DNA from: Natronospira elongata | GTDB lineage: Bacteria; Pseudomonadota; Gammaproteobacteria; Natronospirales; Natronospiraceae | Length of the DNA stretch: 64,000 nt | NCBI RefSeq assembly: GCF_034931365.1 | Contig: NZ_JAYGII010000004.1 | Location: 62,001 to 126,000 of the forward strand | Direction: 5' to 3' | In this document: in pieces, positions 33,946 to 42,076 of the stretch | Numbering within the stretch: the stretch's first letter is position 1 | Layout: every line of letters starts with the position of its first letter | Position numbers and translations under genes: made by a program | The notes under the pieces: generated by a model | Seen by the model: the letters and a program-made list of their open reading frames with translations, nothing else | The model's database searches: none | What the model was told of the DNA's origin: nothing

Positions 33946-34404
33946 TCACAGGGACAGGGATTCGAGTTCGGCTGGCAGCTCCAGGTTCTCGTCGTCCAGC
34001 TCCTCCTGCATCCAGGCCTCGCGCTGCTCCTTCCAGCGCGCCTCATCCCAAAGCTCGAACTTGTTGCCCTGGCCGATCATGACCACTTTCTTTTCCAGTC
34101 CCGCGAATTCCCGCAGCGGCCCGGGCAGAAGCACGCGACCATGGCCATCCATTTCCACCTCGGTGGCATGCCCGACCAGCAGACGTTGAAGGCGGCGAGC
34201 CTGGCGATTGAAACTGGGCAGACGATTGAGCTTGCGCTCGATCTCCTCCCACTCCGACAAGGGATAAATCAGCAAACAGGCATCACGATCCACGGTGACC
34301 ACGAGTTGCCCCTCGTGCTCTGCCCGCAGATGCTCTCGATACCGGGACGGAATGGCCATCCGTCCCTTGGTATCCAGCGCAATATTGTTGACGCCTCTGA
34401 ACAC
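33946..34404 (-). CDS. mraZ: Transcriptional regulator MraZ
   Basis: The 152-residue AbrB-like double SpoVT domain protein starts at GTG. Two domain copies are visible: FRGVNNIALDTKGRMAIPSRYRE and TEVEMDGHGRVLLPGPLREFAG. MraZ is the first gene of the dcw cluster and represses it by binding TGGGN repeats; three such repeats lie upstream of it here. The C-terminal extension is acidic. The family N-terminus begins MFRG, which supports the GTG at 34404. Confidence 0.97.
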   Translation of the reverse strand: MFRGVNNIALDTKGRMAIPSRYREHLRAEHEGQLVVTVDRDACLLIYPLSEWEEIERKLNRLPSFNRQARRLQRLLVGHATEVEMDGHGRVLLPGPLREFAGLEKKVVMIGQGNKFELWDEARWKEQREAWMQEELDDENLELPAELESLSL

Positions 34405-34523
34405 CGTGCCGCCTTGCTCCCTGCGTTACGAGTGAGTGTCTGACCGGGACTATCTGAATCGGGTCCTGTTGGATTCGAGTCAGGATCGCGCCGGCGAGAG
34501 GTGAATTCGGGTCGGGGCCCTTG

Positions 34524-34548
34524 CCCCATTTTTCCCCACTTTTCACCA
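34524..34548 (-). promoter_or_regulatory. Three MraZ-type boxes
   Basis: On the minus strand, TGGTG (34544-34548), TGGGG (34534-34538) and TGGGG (34524-34528) occur with exactly 5-nt A-rich spacers, giving a 10-bp period. This is the known MraZ operator layout (TGGGN direct repeats with 5-nt spacers). They lie just downstream of the predicted transcription start, so binding would block the dcw promoter. Confidence 0.85.
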
Positions 34549-34557
34549 CTTCATGAC

Positions 34558-34587
34558 ACTATAGGTAGCGTTTCTACCTACTGTCAA
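34558..34587 (-). promoter_or_regulatory. dcw (mraZ) sigma-70 promoter
   Basis: On the minus strand a perfect -35 TTGACA (34582-34587) and -10 TATAGT (34558-34563) are separated by 18 nt. The start of transcription should be near 34551, about 145 nt before the mraZ GTG. The spacer contains a 7-bp inverted repeat, taggtag at 34562-34568 and ctaccta at 34574-34580, which reaches into the -10 box. Bases 34588-34736 between this promoter and the rnpB terminator hold nothing else I can identify. Confidence 0.85.
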
Positions 34588-34736
34588 GGAAAAATCCCAC
34601 CGCCAGTCAAATAGTTACGGCAATTTCCCACCCTTAACCCACGTCCATCATGGAGCGAAAAATCAGTCACTTACGGGGACTAGTTCAGGCGGGATTGGAA
34701 GAGTGTCGACAGGAATGGTCAGTGACGGGTGAGCAC

Positions 34737-34769
34737 AAAAAAGGCCGCCTCCCCTGGGAAGCGGCCTTT
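34737..34769 (-). terminator. Intrinsic terminator of rnpB
   Basis: The stem aaaggccgc (34740-34748) with gcggccttt (34761-34769) is extended by an inner tccc/ggga pair. On the minus strand it ends in a run of six T residues (34737-34742). It begins 15 bases after the predicted RNA 3' end. Confidence 0.88.
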
Positions 34770-34784
34770 CTCGGCGGATAGCAA

Positions 34785-35156
34785 GAGTCGGCCTGTAAGC
34801 CGGGTTCTGTCGAGGACGGTCATTCCTCTGGGTCGGACGTCACCGTCCGCCTCAAGCAGCCTACCCGGGAACCCGTGCGGGCCGCACGTTGCGCACCGAA
34901 GCGCTCGCTCCCCTATTTGGCCTTGCTCCGGGTGGGGTTTACCGTGCCGCGAGCTGTTGCCAGCCGCGCGGTGCGCTCTTACCGCACCTTTTCACCCTTG
35001 CCTGTGCCCCGAGGGGCCATCGGCGGTCTGTTTTCTGTGGCACTTTCCGTGGGCTCACGCCCCCCAGGCGTTACCTGGCACCCTGCCCTGCGGAGCCCGG
35101 ACTTTCCTCCGCGGATCGGATCAGATCCGATTCGCCGCGACCGCCCGGCCGACTCC
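34785..35156 (-). ncRNA. rnpB: RNase P RNA, bacterial class A
   Basis: About 372 nt read on the minus strand. Recognised conserved elements are GGAGGAAAGTCCGGGCTCC near the 5' side, AGGGCAGGGTGCCAGGTAAC with CGCCTGGGGGG after it, GAAAAGGTGCGGTAAGAGCGCACC, and ACAGAACCCGGCTTA at the 3' side. The ends pair as P1 (gagtcggcc with ggccgactc). This catalytic RNA matures tRNA 5' ends. Its place between rsmI and mraZ is conserved in pseudomonad-like gammaproteobacteria. Exact ends are good to a few bases. Confidence 0.97.
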
Positions 35157-35188
35157 AGGCGCATTGGACACCGAATCACCCCGGCGGT

Positions 35189-36700
35189 TCAAGCCCAATC
35201 CTGATAATCGGCCAACCATTTCTCATAGCGGCGCCAGCGCGCCACCGCATGGCGGTAGAACGGCTGGCGGACCTGCCAGACACTGGGGGTCTCGACACGG
35301 TTGCGACTGGATTCATGGCCTGGCCCCGAATCCCCGCTCACCCCCAGGAAATCACGCAACTCACGACCTTGCCCCTCGGGATCTGTCACCAGGGCCTCGT
35401 AATCCAGGTCCAGGATGCGATCCGGAAACAGGGTCCGCCATTGGGCCATCAGGTCTTCATACAGAGCACGAAAATGGAAGATATCGTCCAGATCCGTGGT
35501 ATAGGCGAATCGCTCGGCGAAGTTCTCGAAATAGATGGATACCGCCACATCCAGAGGGTGGCGGCGCAGGTTCACCACATGCCCCCGGGGAAAGAGGAGC
35601 AGAAACAGGCCGATGTAAAAGAAATTGGTCGGCACCTTGTTGATGATACGCTCCCCGGAGAAATTGATGAATCCACGAAAGTATTCCAGATAGGCCTCGG
35701 CGAAGGCATCCAGGTCAAAATCCTGGCCCCGCTGCAAGGCCTGAAACACCGTTTGCCCCTGGGGAATCCTGGCCATGGTCCGTTCAAAGGCGGGGACCTC
35801 ACCGCCGGGATAAAAGCGGGGATTGTCCGCCAGCATCTGCTCCACCAGCGTGGTGCCACTGCGCGGCATGCCAACGATCAGCAGGGGGGCTTCGGATCGA
35901 TCGCTGCGACGACCGTCGGCCAGGGCCTGGCGCGCGGATGCCAGGACCAGGTCCTTCTGCGCCTCCACCGCCCGCCGATCATGGCCGGCCAGGCGACGCT
36001 TGAGGCCGTTGGCTTCGCGAGCCGCTTGCCAGGCGGCATCGTAATCGCGCCAGTCATTGAAAACCTTGGCACGGGCAAAATGCAGCCGGGCACGATCGGG
36101 ATTCTTCTGCCCCGGGACATCGGCCCGCTCGATCCAGTCCAGGATATCTTCCCCAGGCTCGAAGCGCCGGCACTTGACCAGGCCGGCGATGGCCCCACTT
36201 CGATGGGGCTCGGCTTCCAGTACGGCGCGATAACGGCGCTCGGCCTGCTCAAAGTCTCCCGCCTGCGCGTCGAGGGAGGCCAACTGGACGGCCGCCGTGG
36301 CATCACCGGCATTGTGCGACAACAGATGCAAACAAGCCTGGCGTGCCGTTTCGGGATCCCGACCTTCCACGGCCAGACGGGCCAGATGCCCCCAGGCCTG
36401 TCGGTCTCCCGGGGATTGCTCGGTCGCAATTCTTGCCTGCGCGATTGCCGGCCCAAAACAATCCTGCATGAAGTAAAGCGTGGAGAGATCCAGGCGCTGC
36501 CTTGGGTCAAGATCACAGGCGGCTGCTCGCCCCAACAGATCGAGGCTTTCAGTGTGGCGACAAAGGGCCATTGCCAGGCGGCCACCGTGCAGCAGCACCA
36601 GTGGATCGTTGTTGCCGGCCGATGTCAGTCGACGAATCGCCTCATAGGCAGCCTGGGGATCACCCTGCTTCTCCCTTGCCAACGCCTGATCGAGCTGCAT
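35189..36700 (-). CDS. TPR-repeat sulfotransferase
   Basis: The 503-residue protein has two parts. Residues ~1-260 are helical with TPR-like pairs (AAYEAIRRL, WGHLARLAVEGRDPETARQ, LASLDAQAGDFEQAERRYRAVL). Residues ~270-500 are a sulfotransferase domain with the PAPS 5'-phosphosulfate loop IVGMPRSGTTLVEQM (about 275-289) and the 3'-phosphate region VVNLRRHPLDVAVSIYF. Such proteins transfer sulfate from PAPS to an acceptor that cannot be told from sequence; tyrosine- and carbohydrate-type enzymes look alike. No signal peptide or membrane segment is seen, so it is probably cytosolic. It starts 14 bases after rsmI and may share its transcript. It is not part of the conserved rsmI-rnpB-mraZ order. 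A longer in-frame start overlaps rsmI and was rejected. Confidence 0.88.
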   Translation of the reverse strand: MQLDQALAREKQGDPQAAYEAIRRLTSAGNNDPLVLLHGGRLAMALCRHTESLDLLGRAAACDLDPRQRLDLSTLYFMQDCFGPAIAQARIATEQSPGDRQAWGHLARLAVEGRDPETARQACLHLLSHNAGDATAAVQLASLDAQAGDFEQAERRYRAVLEAEPHRSGAIAGLVKCRRFEPGEDILDWIERADVPGQKNPDRARLHFARAKVFNDWRDYDAAWQAAREANGLKRRLAGHDRRAVEAQKDLVLASARQALADGRRSDRSEAPLLIVGMPRSGTTLVEQMLADNPRFYPGGEVPAFERTMARIPQGQTVFQALQRGQDFDLDAFAEAYLEYFRGFINFSGERIINKVPTNFFYIGLFLLLFPRGHVVNLRRHPLDVAVSIYFENFAERFAYTTDLDDIFHFRALYEDLMAQWRTLFPDRILDLDYEALVTDPEGQGRELRDFLGVSGDSGPGHESSRNRVETPSVWQVRQPFYRHAVARWRRYEKWLADYQDWA

Positions 36701-36713
36701 TGATGTCGACACC

Positions 36714-37589
36714 TCAGTTTCCCTTCTCGCCGCTGGAACCATCACTGTCTGACTGGATGGCCAAAAGCCGCTTGTAAAGCCGGTTGCGTGGCAGGCCACT
36801 GACCTCGGCGGCCACCCGGGCCGCCTCCCGTGGCGGCAAGCGGCCAGACAGTGCCCGCAACCAGGCATCCACTTCGCTCTGCTCGGCGTCTGCCGAGTCC
36901 GCGGCTGCCCCGCCCACGATCAGTACAAGCTCACCCTTGCGGGCCTGCGAAGATTGCCTGGCCCATGCCAACAGCTCGGACAGGGTGCCATGCCTGAGCT
37001 GCTCATGCAGCTTGCTGATTTCCCGGCCAAGGAAGGCCGGGCGATCCGGCCCGAAGGCCTTCGACATGGCCTCCAGTGATCCCGCCAGTCGGTGAACGGA
37101 TTCATAAAAGATCAATGTCTCCGTCGCCGCCGACAGGGACTGGAAATAGCGTGCCCTCGCCGTTGTCTGGCGAGGCGGAAAACCCAGAAAGCGGAACGGC
37201 TCCGGCGGCAATCCGGACACGGAAAGGGCCGCGATGGCGGCGTTTGGGCCGGGGATGGGGCAAAGATCAATGCCGGCAGCCACCGCCGCGCGAACCAGCG
37301 GAAAACCCGGATCACTGAGCAGCGGCGTGCCGGCATCGGAGATCAGAGCCAGGCTCTCGCCCCCGCGCAGTGCCTCGATCAGGCCTTCCACCCGCGCATT
37401 CTCGTTGTGCTCATGCAGGGAAATCAGCTGCCCGCGAATACCAAAGCGGGAGAGCAGGCGCCGGGCATGGCGGGTGTCCTCACAGGCAATCCGGTCCACG
37501 CTGGCAAGCACCTCCCGCATGCGGGGCGAGGCATCAGACAGATTGCCGATGGGCGTGGCGACCACGTAAAGCTTTCCGCTATCAGACAA
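36714..37589 (-). CDS. rsmI: 16S rRNA (cytidine-1402-2'-O)-methyltransferase RsmI
   Basis: The 291-residue tetrapyrrole-methylase-fold enzyme starts at TTG, with a strong gggaggt ribosome site 7 bases before. Family motifs are LYVVATPIGNLSDAS, EDTRHARRLLSRFGI, LISDAGTPLLSDPGFPLVRAA and PIPGPNAAIAALSVSGLP. It adds the 2'-O-methyl group to C1402, the same nucleotide RsmH modifies. It is divergent from lpoA, as in Escherichia coli. Confidence 0.96.
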   Translation of the reverse strand: MSDSGKLYVVATPIGNLSDASPRMREVLASVDRIACEDTRHARRLLSRFGIRGQLISLHEHNENARVEGLIEALRGGESLALISDAGTPLLSDPGFPLVRAAVAAGIDLCPIPGPNAAIAALSVSGLPPEPFRFLGFPPRQTTARARYFQSLSAATETLIFYESVHRLAGSLEAMSKAFGPDRPAFLGREISKLHEQLRHGTLSELLAWARQSSQARKGELVLIVGGAAADSADAEQSEVDAWLRALSGRLPPREAARVAAEVSGLPRNRLYKRLLAIQSDSDGSSGEKGN

Positions 37590-37719
37590 GAAACAACCTC
37601 CCCGGGGAATGGCAAGTCGACAGCCTGTCGCAAACAGGCGGTATCCGGTGGTCCGGCCTGATAAGATAAGGCACTTAGCTCCCACCCCTTGCAATCAGGA
37701 CGCCGCCGAGCACGCAAGC

Positions 37720-39660
37720 ATGATGACAAGCGCACAGCATAAGCCAAGCCCCCCGCAAACTGCAGCCATTCTGCGCCCCGCCGGCCTGTTGCTGGCAGCG
37801 CTGCTGCTCTGGTCCTGCGCGCCCACGCCGGTGGAGCGCGAACCGCTGCCGGAGACCGAAATCGAACTCATGGCCGACAGTGCCGAGTTGATGCGGGATA
37901 CCGGCGACCCGGAAGCGGCGGCGTCCATTTATCAGGAAATCGCGGCCAGCGTCCCGGACGCGGAGCGGCCGAAGTGGCTATTCCAGGCCATGGAGGCCTG
38001 GATTGAAGCCGGCGAAACCGATCGGGCCCGGGGCATTGGCGGCAGCCTGGTCCCGGCCGAGCTGCCCCGTGAGGAACGGTTTCGCCTGGCGGTCACCCTG
38101 GCCCGTGCTGATCTGATGGATAATCGGCCACAGGAGGCCCTGGCCCGCATCGACGTGCGCGAGGAAGGCATTCCACGGGCCGTCGCCCCCGAGCTCCTGG
38201 CGGTCAGGGGCGAGGCCCGCTTCCGCCTTGAGGATGCCGTCGCCGGCATCGCTGACCTGCAGCGCCGAGCGGACCTCCTGGGCGGGGACGACCGACTTGC
38301 AGCCCTGCAGACCATCTGGGACCGCCTCATGGCTCTGCCATCACTGCCCGACCGTGAACAGGCGGCTGGCCGGCCCTTGATCAGCGGCTGGCTCAACCTG
38401 GCCCGTGCCGGCCAGCAAAGCTGGCAACGCCCCGATCAGTTTGACCGCGCGGTGGCCGAGTGGGAGGCCCTGCACCGCGACCATCCGGCAAGCGAACTCA
38501 TGGACCAACTGCTGGCCGACCACCGGGAACGCTTCCGCTATCCGGACCGGGTTGCCCTGCTACTGCCCCTGAGTGGACGATTCGCCGCCCCGGCCGAGGC
38601 GGTGCGCGATGGATTCCTGGCGGCCCATTTCAATCAGCCCGGCACCCGCCGGCCCGCGGTCCGGGTTTACGATACCGGCGATGAAACAGAGGGTGTTCTG
38701 GAGGTTTATCAGCAAGCGGTAGCGGACGGCGCCGGTATTGTCATCGGCCCCCTTACCCGCCCGGCACTGTCCGAGCTTAGACGTGCCGAGGATCGGCCCG
38801 TGACGGTGCTGGGCCTGAACTACCTGGATGAAGAAGAAGGCGGCGTTGACGGCCTGGTGCAGTTTGGCCTGCGGCCCGAGTCCGAAGCACGCCAGGTCGC
38901 CCAGCGCATGGTACGCGAAGGCCATCGGCACAATATTGCCCTGATCCCTGAGACCGAGTGGGGCTACCGCATGCTGGATGCCTATCGCGAGGCACTGGCG
39001 GACATGGATGCCGAGCTGCTGGACTTTGAAAGCTACCTGCCCCAGCAGCGGGATTTCTCCGACCGCATCACGCGCTTGATGGGTCTGAATCGCAGCCATG
39101 ACCGCCGCCGGGAGCTGGCCGGCGTGGTTCAGGAATCGCTGGAATTTGAACCGCGCCGCCGACAGGACATTGACGGGATTTTCCTCGCCTCCCAGGATGG
39201 CCAGGCCTCGCTCATCAAGCCCCAGCTTCGCTTCCATCGCGCCATCGGCATCCCCGTATTTGCCAGCTCCCATGTCTATCGCCCCGGACAATCGGCGGAC
39301 ACGGACCTGGACGGTATTCGCTTCGCGGATATGCCCTGGTCCATCGCCCAGGAAGGGGAGGCCCGTGATGAACGGGAACGGATATCCGGACTCTGGCCGG
39401 AATTGTTTGATCAGCACGGGCGCCTGTTTGCGCTCGGTTTCGATGCCTATCGCCTGGTCCCGGTACTGAGCAACTTCGAAGATCCCCTGCGCCCGCCCCT
39501 GGCCGCCATGACCGGTGTATTGAGCCTGGACGAGCACAATCGGGTTCAACGTGAATTGGGCTGGGCCATGTTTTCACGCGGACAGCCCATCCCTCTGGAG
39601 CCCATTGAGGAACAACCACAGATCCCGGAGCCGGCGCCCCTTGACCTGGAAGCCCCCTGA
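37720..39660 (+). CDS. lpoA: Penicillin-binding protein activator LpoA, outer-membrane lipoprotein
   Basis: About 646 residues from the first of two adjacent ATGs. A signal peptide ends in LLLWSC, a lipobox-like site, so the cysteine is probably lipidated. The N-terminal part is TPR-like helical, and the C-terminal part (about 280-620) is a periplasmic-binding-protein fold beginning RVALLLPLSGRFAAPAEAVRDGFLAA. This is the LppC/LpoA arrangement; the protein stimulates PBP1A from the outer membrane. The order rsmI (divergent), lpoA, yraN, diaA is identical to Escherichia coli. A longer open frame from 37609 has no signal peptide at its start. Confidence 0.93.
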   Translation: MMTSAQHKPSPPQTAAILRPAGLLLAALLLWSCAPTPVEREPLPETEIELMADSAELMRDTGDPEAAASIYQEIAASVPDAERPKWLFQAMEAWIEAGETDRARGIGGSLVPAELPREERFRLAVTLARADLMDNRPQEALARIDVREEGIPRAVAPELLAVRGEARFRLEDAVAGIADLQRRADLLGGDDRLAALQTIWDRLMALPSLPDREQAAGRPLISGWLNLARAGQQSWQRPDQFDRAVAEWEALHRDHPASELMDQLLADHRERFRYPDRVALLLPLSGRFAAPAEAVRDGFLAAHFNQPGTRRPAVRVYDTGDETEGVLEVYQQAVADGAGIVIGPLTRPALSELRRAEDRPVTVLGLNYLDEEEGGVDGLVQFGLRPESEARQVAQRMVREGHRHNIALIPETEWGYRMLDAYREALADMDAELLDFESYLPQQRDFSDRITRLMGLNRSHDRRRELAGVVQESLEFEPRRRQDIDGIFLASQDGQASLIKPQLRFHRAIGIPVFASSHVYRPGQSADTDLDGIRFADMPWSIAQEGEARDERERISGLWPELFDQHGRLFALGFDAYRLVPVLSNFEDPLRPPLAAMTGVLSLDEHNRVQRELGWAMFSRGQPIPLEPIEEQPQIPEPAPLDLEAP

Positions 39661-39671
39661 GGTATGCCGTC

Positions 39672-40031
39672 ATGAGTCGGGAACGGGGCAAGGCGGCGGA
39701 GACTTTCGCGGAACAGTGGCTGGCCCAGAAAGGGCTGCAACCCCTGGAGCGCAACCTGCATCTGGCCGGAGCCGAACTGGACCTGGTGATGCTGGATGGT
39801 GACACGGTGGTCTTCGTGGAAGTCAGGCATCGACAACAGGATGATTACGGCGATGGCATCGAAACCGTCTCCCGCCGCAAGCGCCGATTGATGGCCCGGG
39901 CCGCGGAATGCTTCATGGCCACGCGCGGCCCGGACCGTGATGGCCGTTTTGATCTCATCGCCATTGATGGCAGTCTGGAATCACCCCGGATTGACTGGCT
40001 GCCGGACGCTTTCGACTTGGACGATATCTAG
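39672..40031 (+). CDS. yraN: YraN family (UPF0102) nuclease-fold protein
   Basis: The 119-residue protein has the UPF0102 layout: RGKAAETFAEQWLAQKG, ERNLHLAGAELDLVMLDGDTVVFVEVRHR, and KRRLMARAAECFM. The E/D...EVR arrangement resembles Holliday-junction resolvase and restriction-endonuclease folds, although no activity is established. It is 11 bases after lpoA and 15 before diaA. Confidence 0.95.
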   Translation: MSRERGKAAETFAEQWLAQKGLQPLERNLHLAGAELDLVMLDGDTVVFVEVRHRQQDDYGDGIETVSRRKRRLMARAAECFMATRGPDRDGRFDLIAIDGSLESPRIDWLPDAFDLDDI

Positions 40032-40046
40032 CCGGAGACCCACGCT

Positions 40047-40640
40047 ATGGACATGCAGGCCCGCATTCGCCTGAACTTCGAGCAGAGCATCCGCAGCAAG
40101 CAGGAAGCGGTGGAGGCCCTTGCCGACCCCATTGCCCGCGGCGCCCAACGCATGCTGGATGCTCTCATGAGCAACCACAAGATCATGAGTTGCGGCAATG
40201 GTGGCTCGGCGGGTGACGCCCAGCACTTTTCCTCGGAAATGCTCAATCGTTTCGAGATGGAACGCCCCGGCCTGCCCGCCATTGCACTGACCACCGACAG
40301 TTCCACACTGACCTCCATTGCCAATGATTACTGCTACGAAGACATCTTCGCCAAGCAGGTGCGAGCATTGGGTCAGGCGGGCGACCTGCTGCTGGCGATT
40401 TCCACCAGCGGTAATTCGGACAACCTCATCCGGGCCATTGATGCCGCCCACGAACGCGAGGTCACGGTCATTGCCCTCACCGGGCGGGACGGGGGACGCA
40501 TGGCCGATGCCCTCAGTGGTGAGGACATTGAGATCCGCGTGCCCGGGGCTTCCACTGCCCGCATTCAGGAGGTCCACCTGCTCTGCATCCACTGCCTGTG
40601 TGACCTGGTGGATCGCAAGTTGCTGGGCGTGGAAGACTGA
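40047..40640 (+). CDS. diaA: SIS-domain protein DiaA (GmhA-like)
   Basis: The 197-residue SIS-domain protein has CGNGGSAGDAQHFSSEMLNRF and the sugar-phosphate loop LLLAISTSGNSDNLIRAI. The sequence resembles both phosphoheptose isomerase GmhA and the DnaA-binding initiation factor DiaA. The position right after lpoA-yraN is that of diaA. GmhA activity cannot be excluded from sequence alone. Confidence 0.87.
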   Translation: MDMQARIRLNFEQSIRSKQEAVEALADPIARGAQRMLDALMSNHKIMSCGNGGSAGDAQHFSSEMLNRFEMERPGLPAIALTTDSSTLTSIANDYCYEDIFAKQVRALGQAGDLLLAISTSGNSDNLIRAIDAAHEREVTVIALTGRDGGRMADALSGEDIEIRVPGASTARIQEVHLLCIHCLCDLVDRKLLGVED

Positions 40641-40655
40641 AGCGGCTGTTCTGAC

Positions 40656-42062
40656 ATGGCCCAAAAGCCCTCCCCCATTACCCGACTGTCAGCCGAGGCG
40701 GAGTCACGACTCAAAGCCGTATTGCCTGCCGATCGACTGCTGACCGAAGCGGCGGATTGCTGGGCCTATGGCTATGACAACAGCCGCCGTCAGGTCTGCC
40801 CTCAGGCGGTGGCCTTTCCCGAATCCAGCGAGGAAGTGGCGGCTCTTGTCCGGGTCTGCCATGACCTCAGGTTGCCTGTGGTCGGCCGCGGTCGTGGCAG
40901 CGGAACCGCCGGGGCCGCGGTCCCCGTCGAGGGGGGCCTGGTGCTGTCCATGGAACGCATGGACCGAATCATCGAGATCAACCCGGATGATCGTCTGGCG
41001 GTGGTTGAAGCCGGGGTGACCAATGGCGACCTCCAACGGGCCCTGGCCAGGCACGGTTTCTTCTGGCCCCCTGACCCCACCTCGGCGGATTACTGCAGTG
41101 TGGGTGGCAACCTGGCCTGCAATGCCGCCGGCCCCAGGGCGGTGAAATACGGCACGCCGAGAGACAACATCCTCGGGCTGACCGCAGTCAGCGGTGCCGG
41201 TCAGATTCTGCGCACGGGGGTTCATACCACCAAGGGCGTCGTGGGTTATGACCTCACCCGACTGCTGGTCGGGTCCGAAGGCACCCTGGGGGTGATAACC
41301 CAGGCCACATTGCGGATCACCCCCCTGCCGGAGGCGCGCCGCAGCCTGCGCGCGGTTTACGATGGCATGGCCGATGCGGCGGCGGCGGTGTCCCGGATCA
41401 TGGCCCAACCCCTCACCCCCTGTATTCTGGAGTTCATCGATGGCCGGGCCATTCAGATGATCCGGGATTATGCCGAGACCGACTTGCCGGAAGGTGCTGG
41501 GGCCATGCTGATGATCGAAGTGGATGGCTCGGCCGAGCAGCTGGATCTCGCCGAACAGGCCGTCTCCAAAGCGGCCGCCGGCCCGGGGCTACGGGAGTTG
41601 CGCAGCGCCAGGGATGAAGCAGAACGCAAGGCCCTGTGGGCCGCACGCAAGGCCCTGTCGCCGGCCCAGCGCAAGATTGCCCCGAAGAAGATCAATGAAG
41701 ATGTGGTTGTGCCGGTCTCCCGCATGGCGGATCTGATCGGCGGGCTGGAAGCATTGTCGGAACGCTTCGGTATTCTCATCGTCAACTTTGGCCATGCCGG
41801 CAACGGCAACATCCATGTCAATCTATTGGTGGATCCCGATGACCCCAAGCAGATGGCGGTGGTGGATGAATGCCTGGATCAGGTATTCCGGCTGGTCCTG
41901 TCCCTGCGCGGAACCCTGTCCGGCGAGCATGGCATCGGCTACGACAAGAAACAGTTTGTCGTGCTGGAAATCGAACCGGCCGCACTTGAGCTGATGAAAC
42001 AAATCAAGAAACAGTTTGACCCTGCCGGCATCCTCAATCCCGGCAAGCTATTCCCCGAATAG
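40656..42062 (+). CDS. FAD-linked 2-hydroxyacid oxidase (GlcD / D-lactate dehydrogenase type)
   Basis: The 468-residue protein of the FAD_binding_4/GlcD family has an N-terminal PCMH-type FAD domain (VGRGRGSGTAGAAVP, PPDPTSADYCSVGGNLACNAAGPRAVKYG, GYDLTRLLVGSEGTLGVITQATL). A C-terminal FAD-oxidase domain follows, with VNFGHAGNGNIHVNLL and SGEHGIGYDKK, ending in FDPAGILNPGK. It probably oxidises D-lactate, glycolate or another 2-hydroxyacid and passes electrons to the respiratory chain. No separate GlcE/GlcF or Fe-S subunit follows, which fits a single-subunit dehydrogenase; the substrate is not fixed. Confidence 0.9.
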   Translation: MAQKPSPITRLSAEAESRLKAVLPADRLLTEAADCWAYGYDNSRRQVCPQAVAFPESSEEVAALVRVCHDLRLPVVGRGRGSGTAGAAVPVEGGLVLSMERMDRIIEINPDDRLAVVEAGVTNGDLQRALARHGFFWPPDPTSADYCSVGGNLACNAAGPRAVKYGTPRDNILGLTAVSGAGQILRTGVHTTKGVVGYDLTRLLVGSEGTLGVITQATLRITPLPEARRSLRAVYDGMADAAAAVSRIMAQPLTPCILEFIDGRAIQMIRDYAETDLPEGAGAMLMIEVDGSAEQLDLAEQAVSKAAAGPGLRELRSARDEAERKALWAARKALSPAQRKIAPKKINEDVVVPVSRMADLIGGLEALSERFGILIVNFGHAGNGNIHVNLLVDPDDPKQMAVVDECLDQVFRLVLSLRGTLSGEHGIGYDKKQFVVLEIEPAALELMKQIKKQFDPAGILNPGKLFPE

Positions 42063-42076
42063 GCCGAGGGCGCCTC

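Noticed and set aside
34588..34736. A gene or small RNA between the dcw promoter and the rnpB terminator
   Set aside because: No open frame with a ribosome site and no terminator other than that of rnpB was found.
40047..40640. Calling the SIS-domain gene gmhA (heptose synthesis)
   Set aside because: Sequence alone fits both, but the lpoA-yraN-SIS order is that of diaA and no other heptose gene is nearby.
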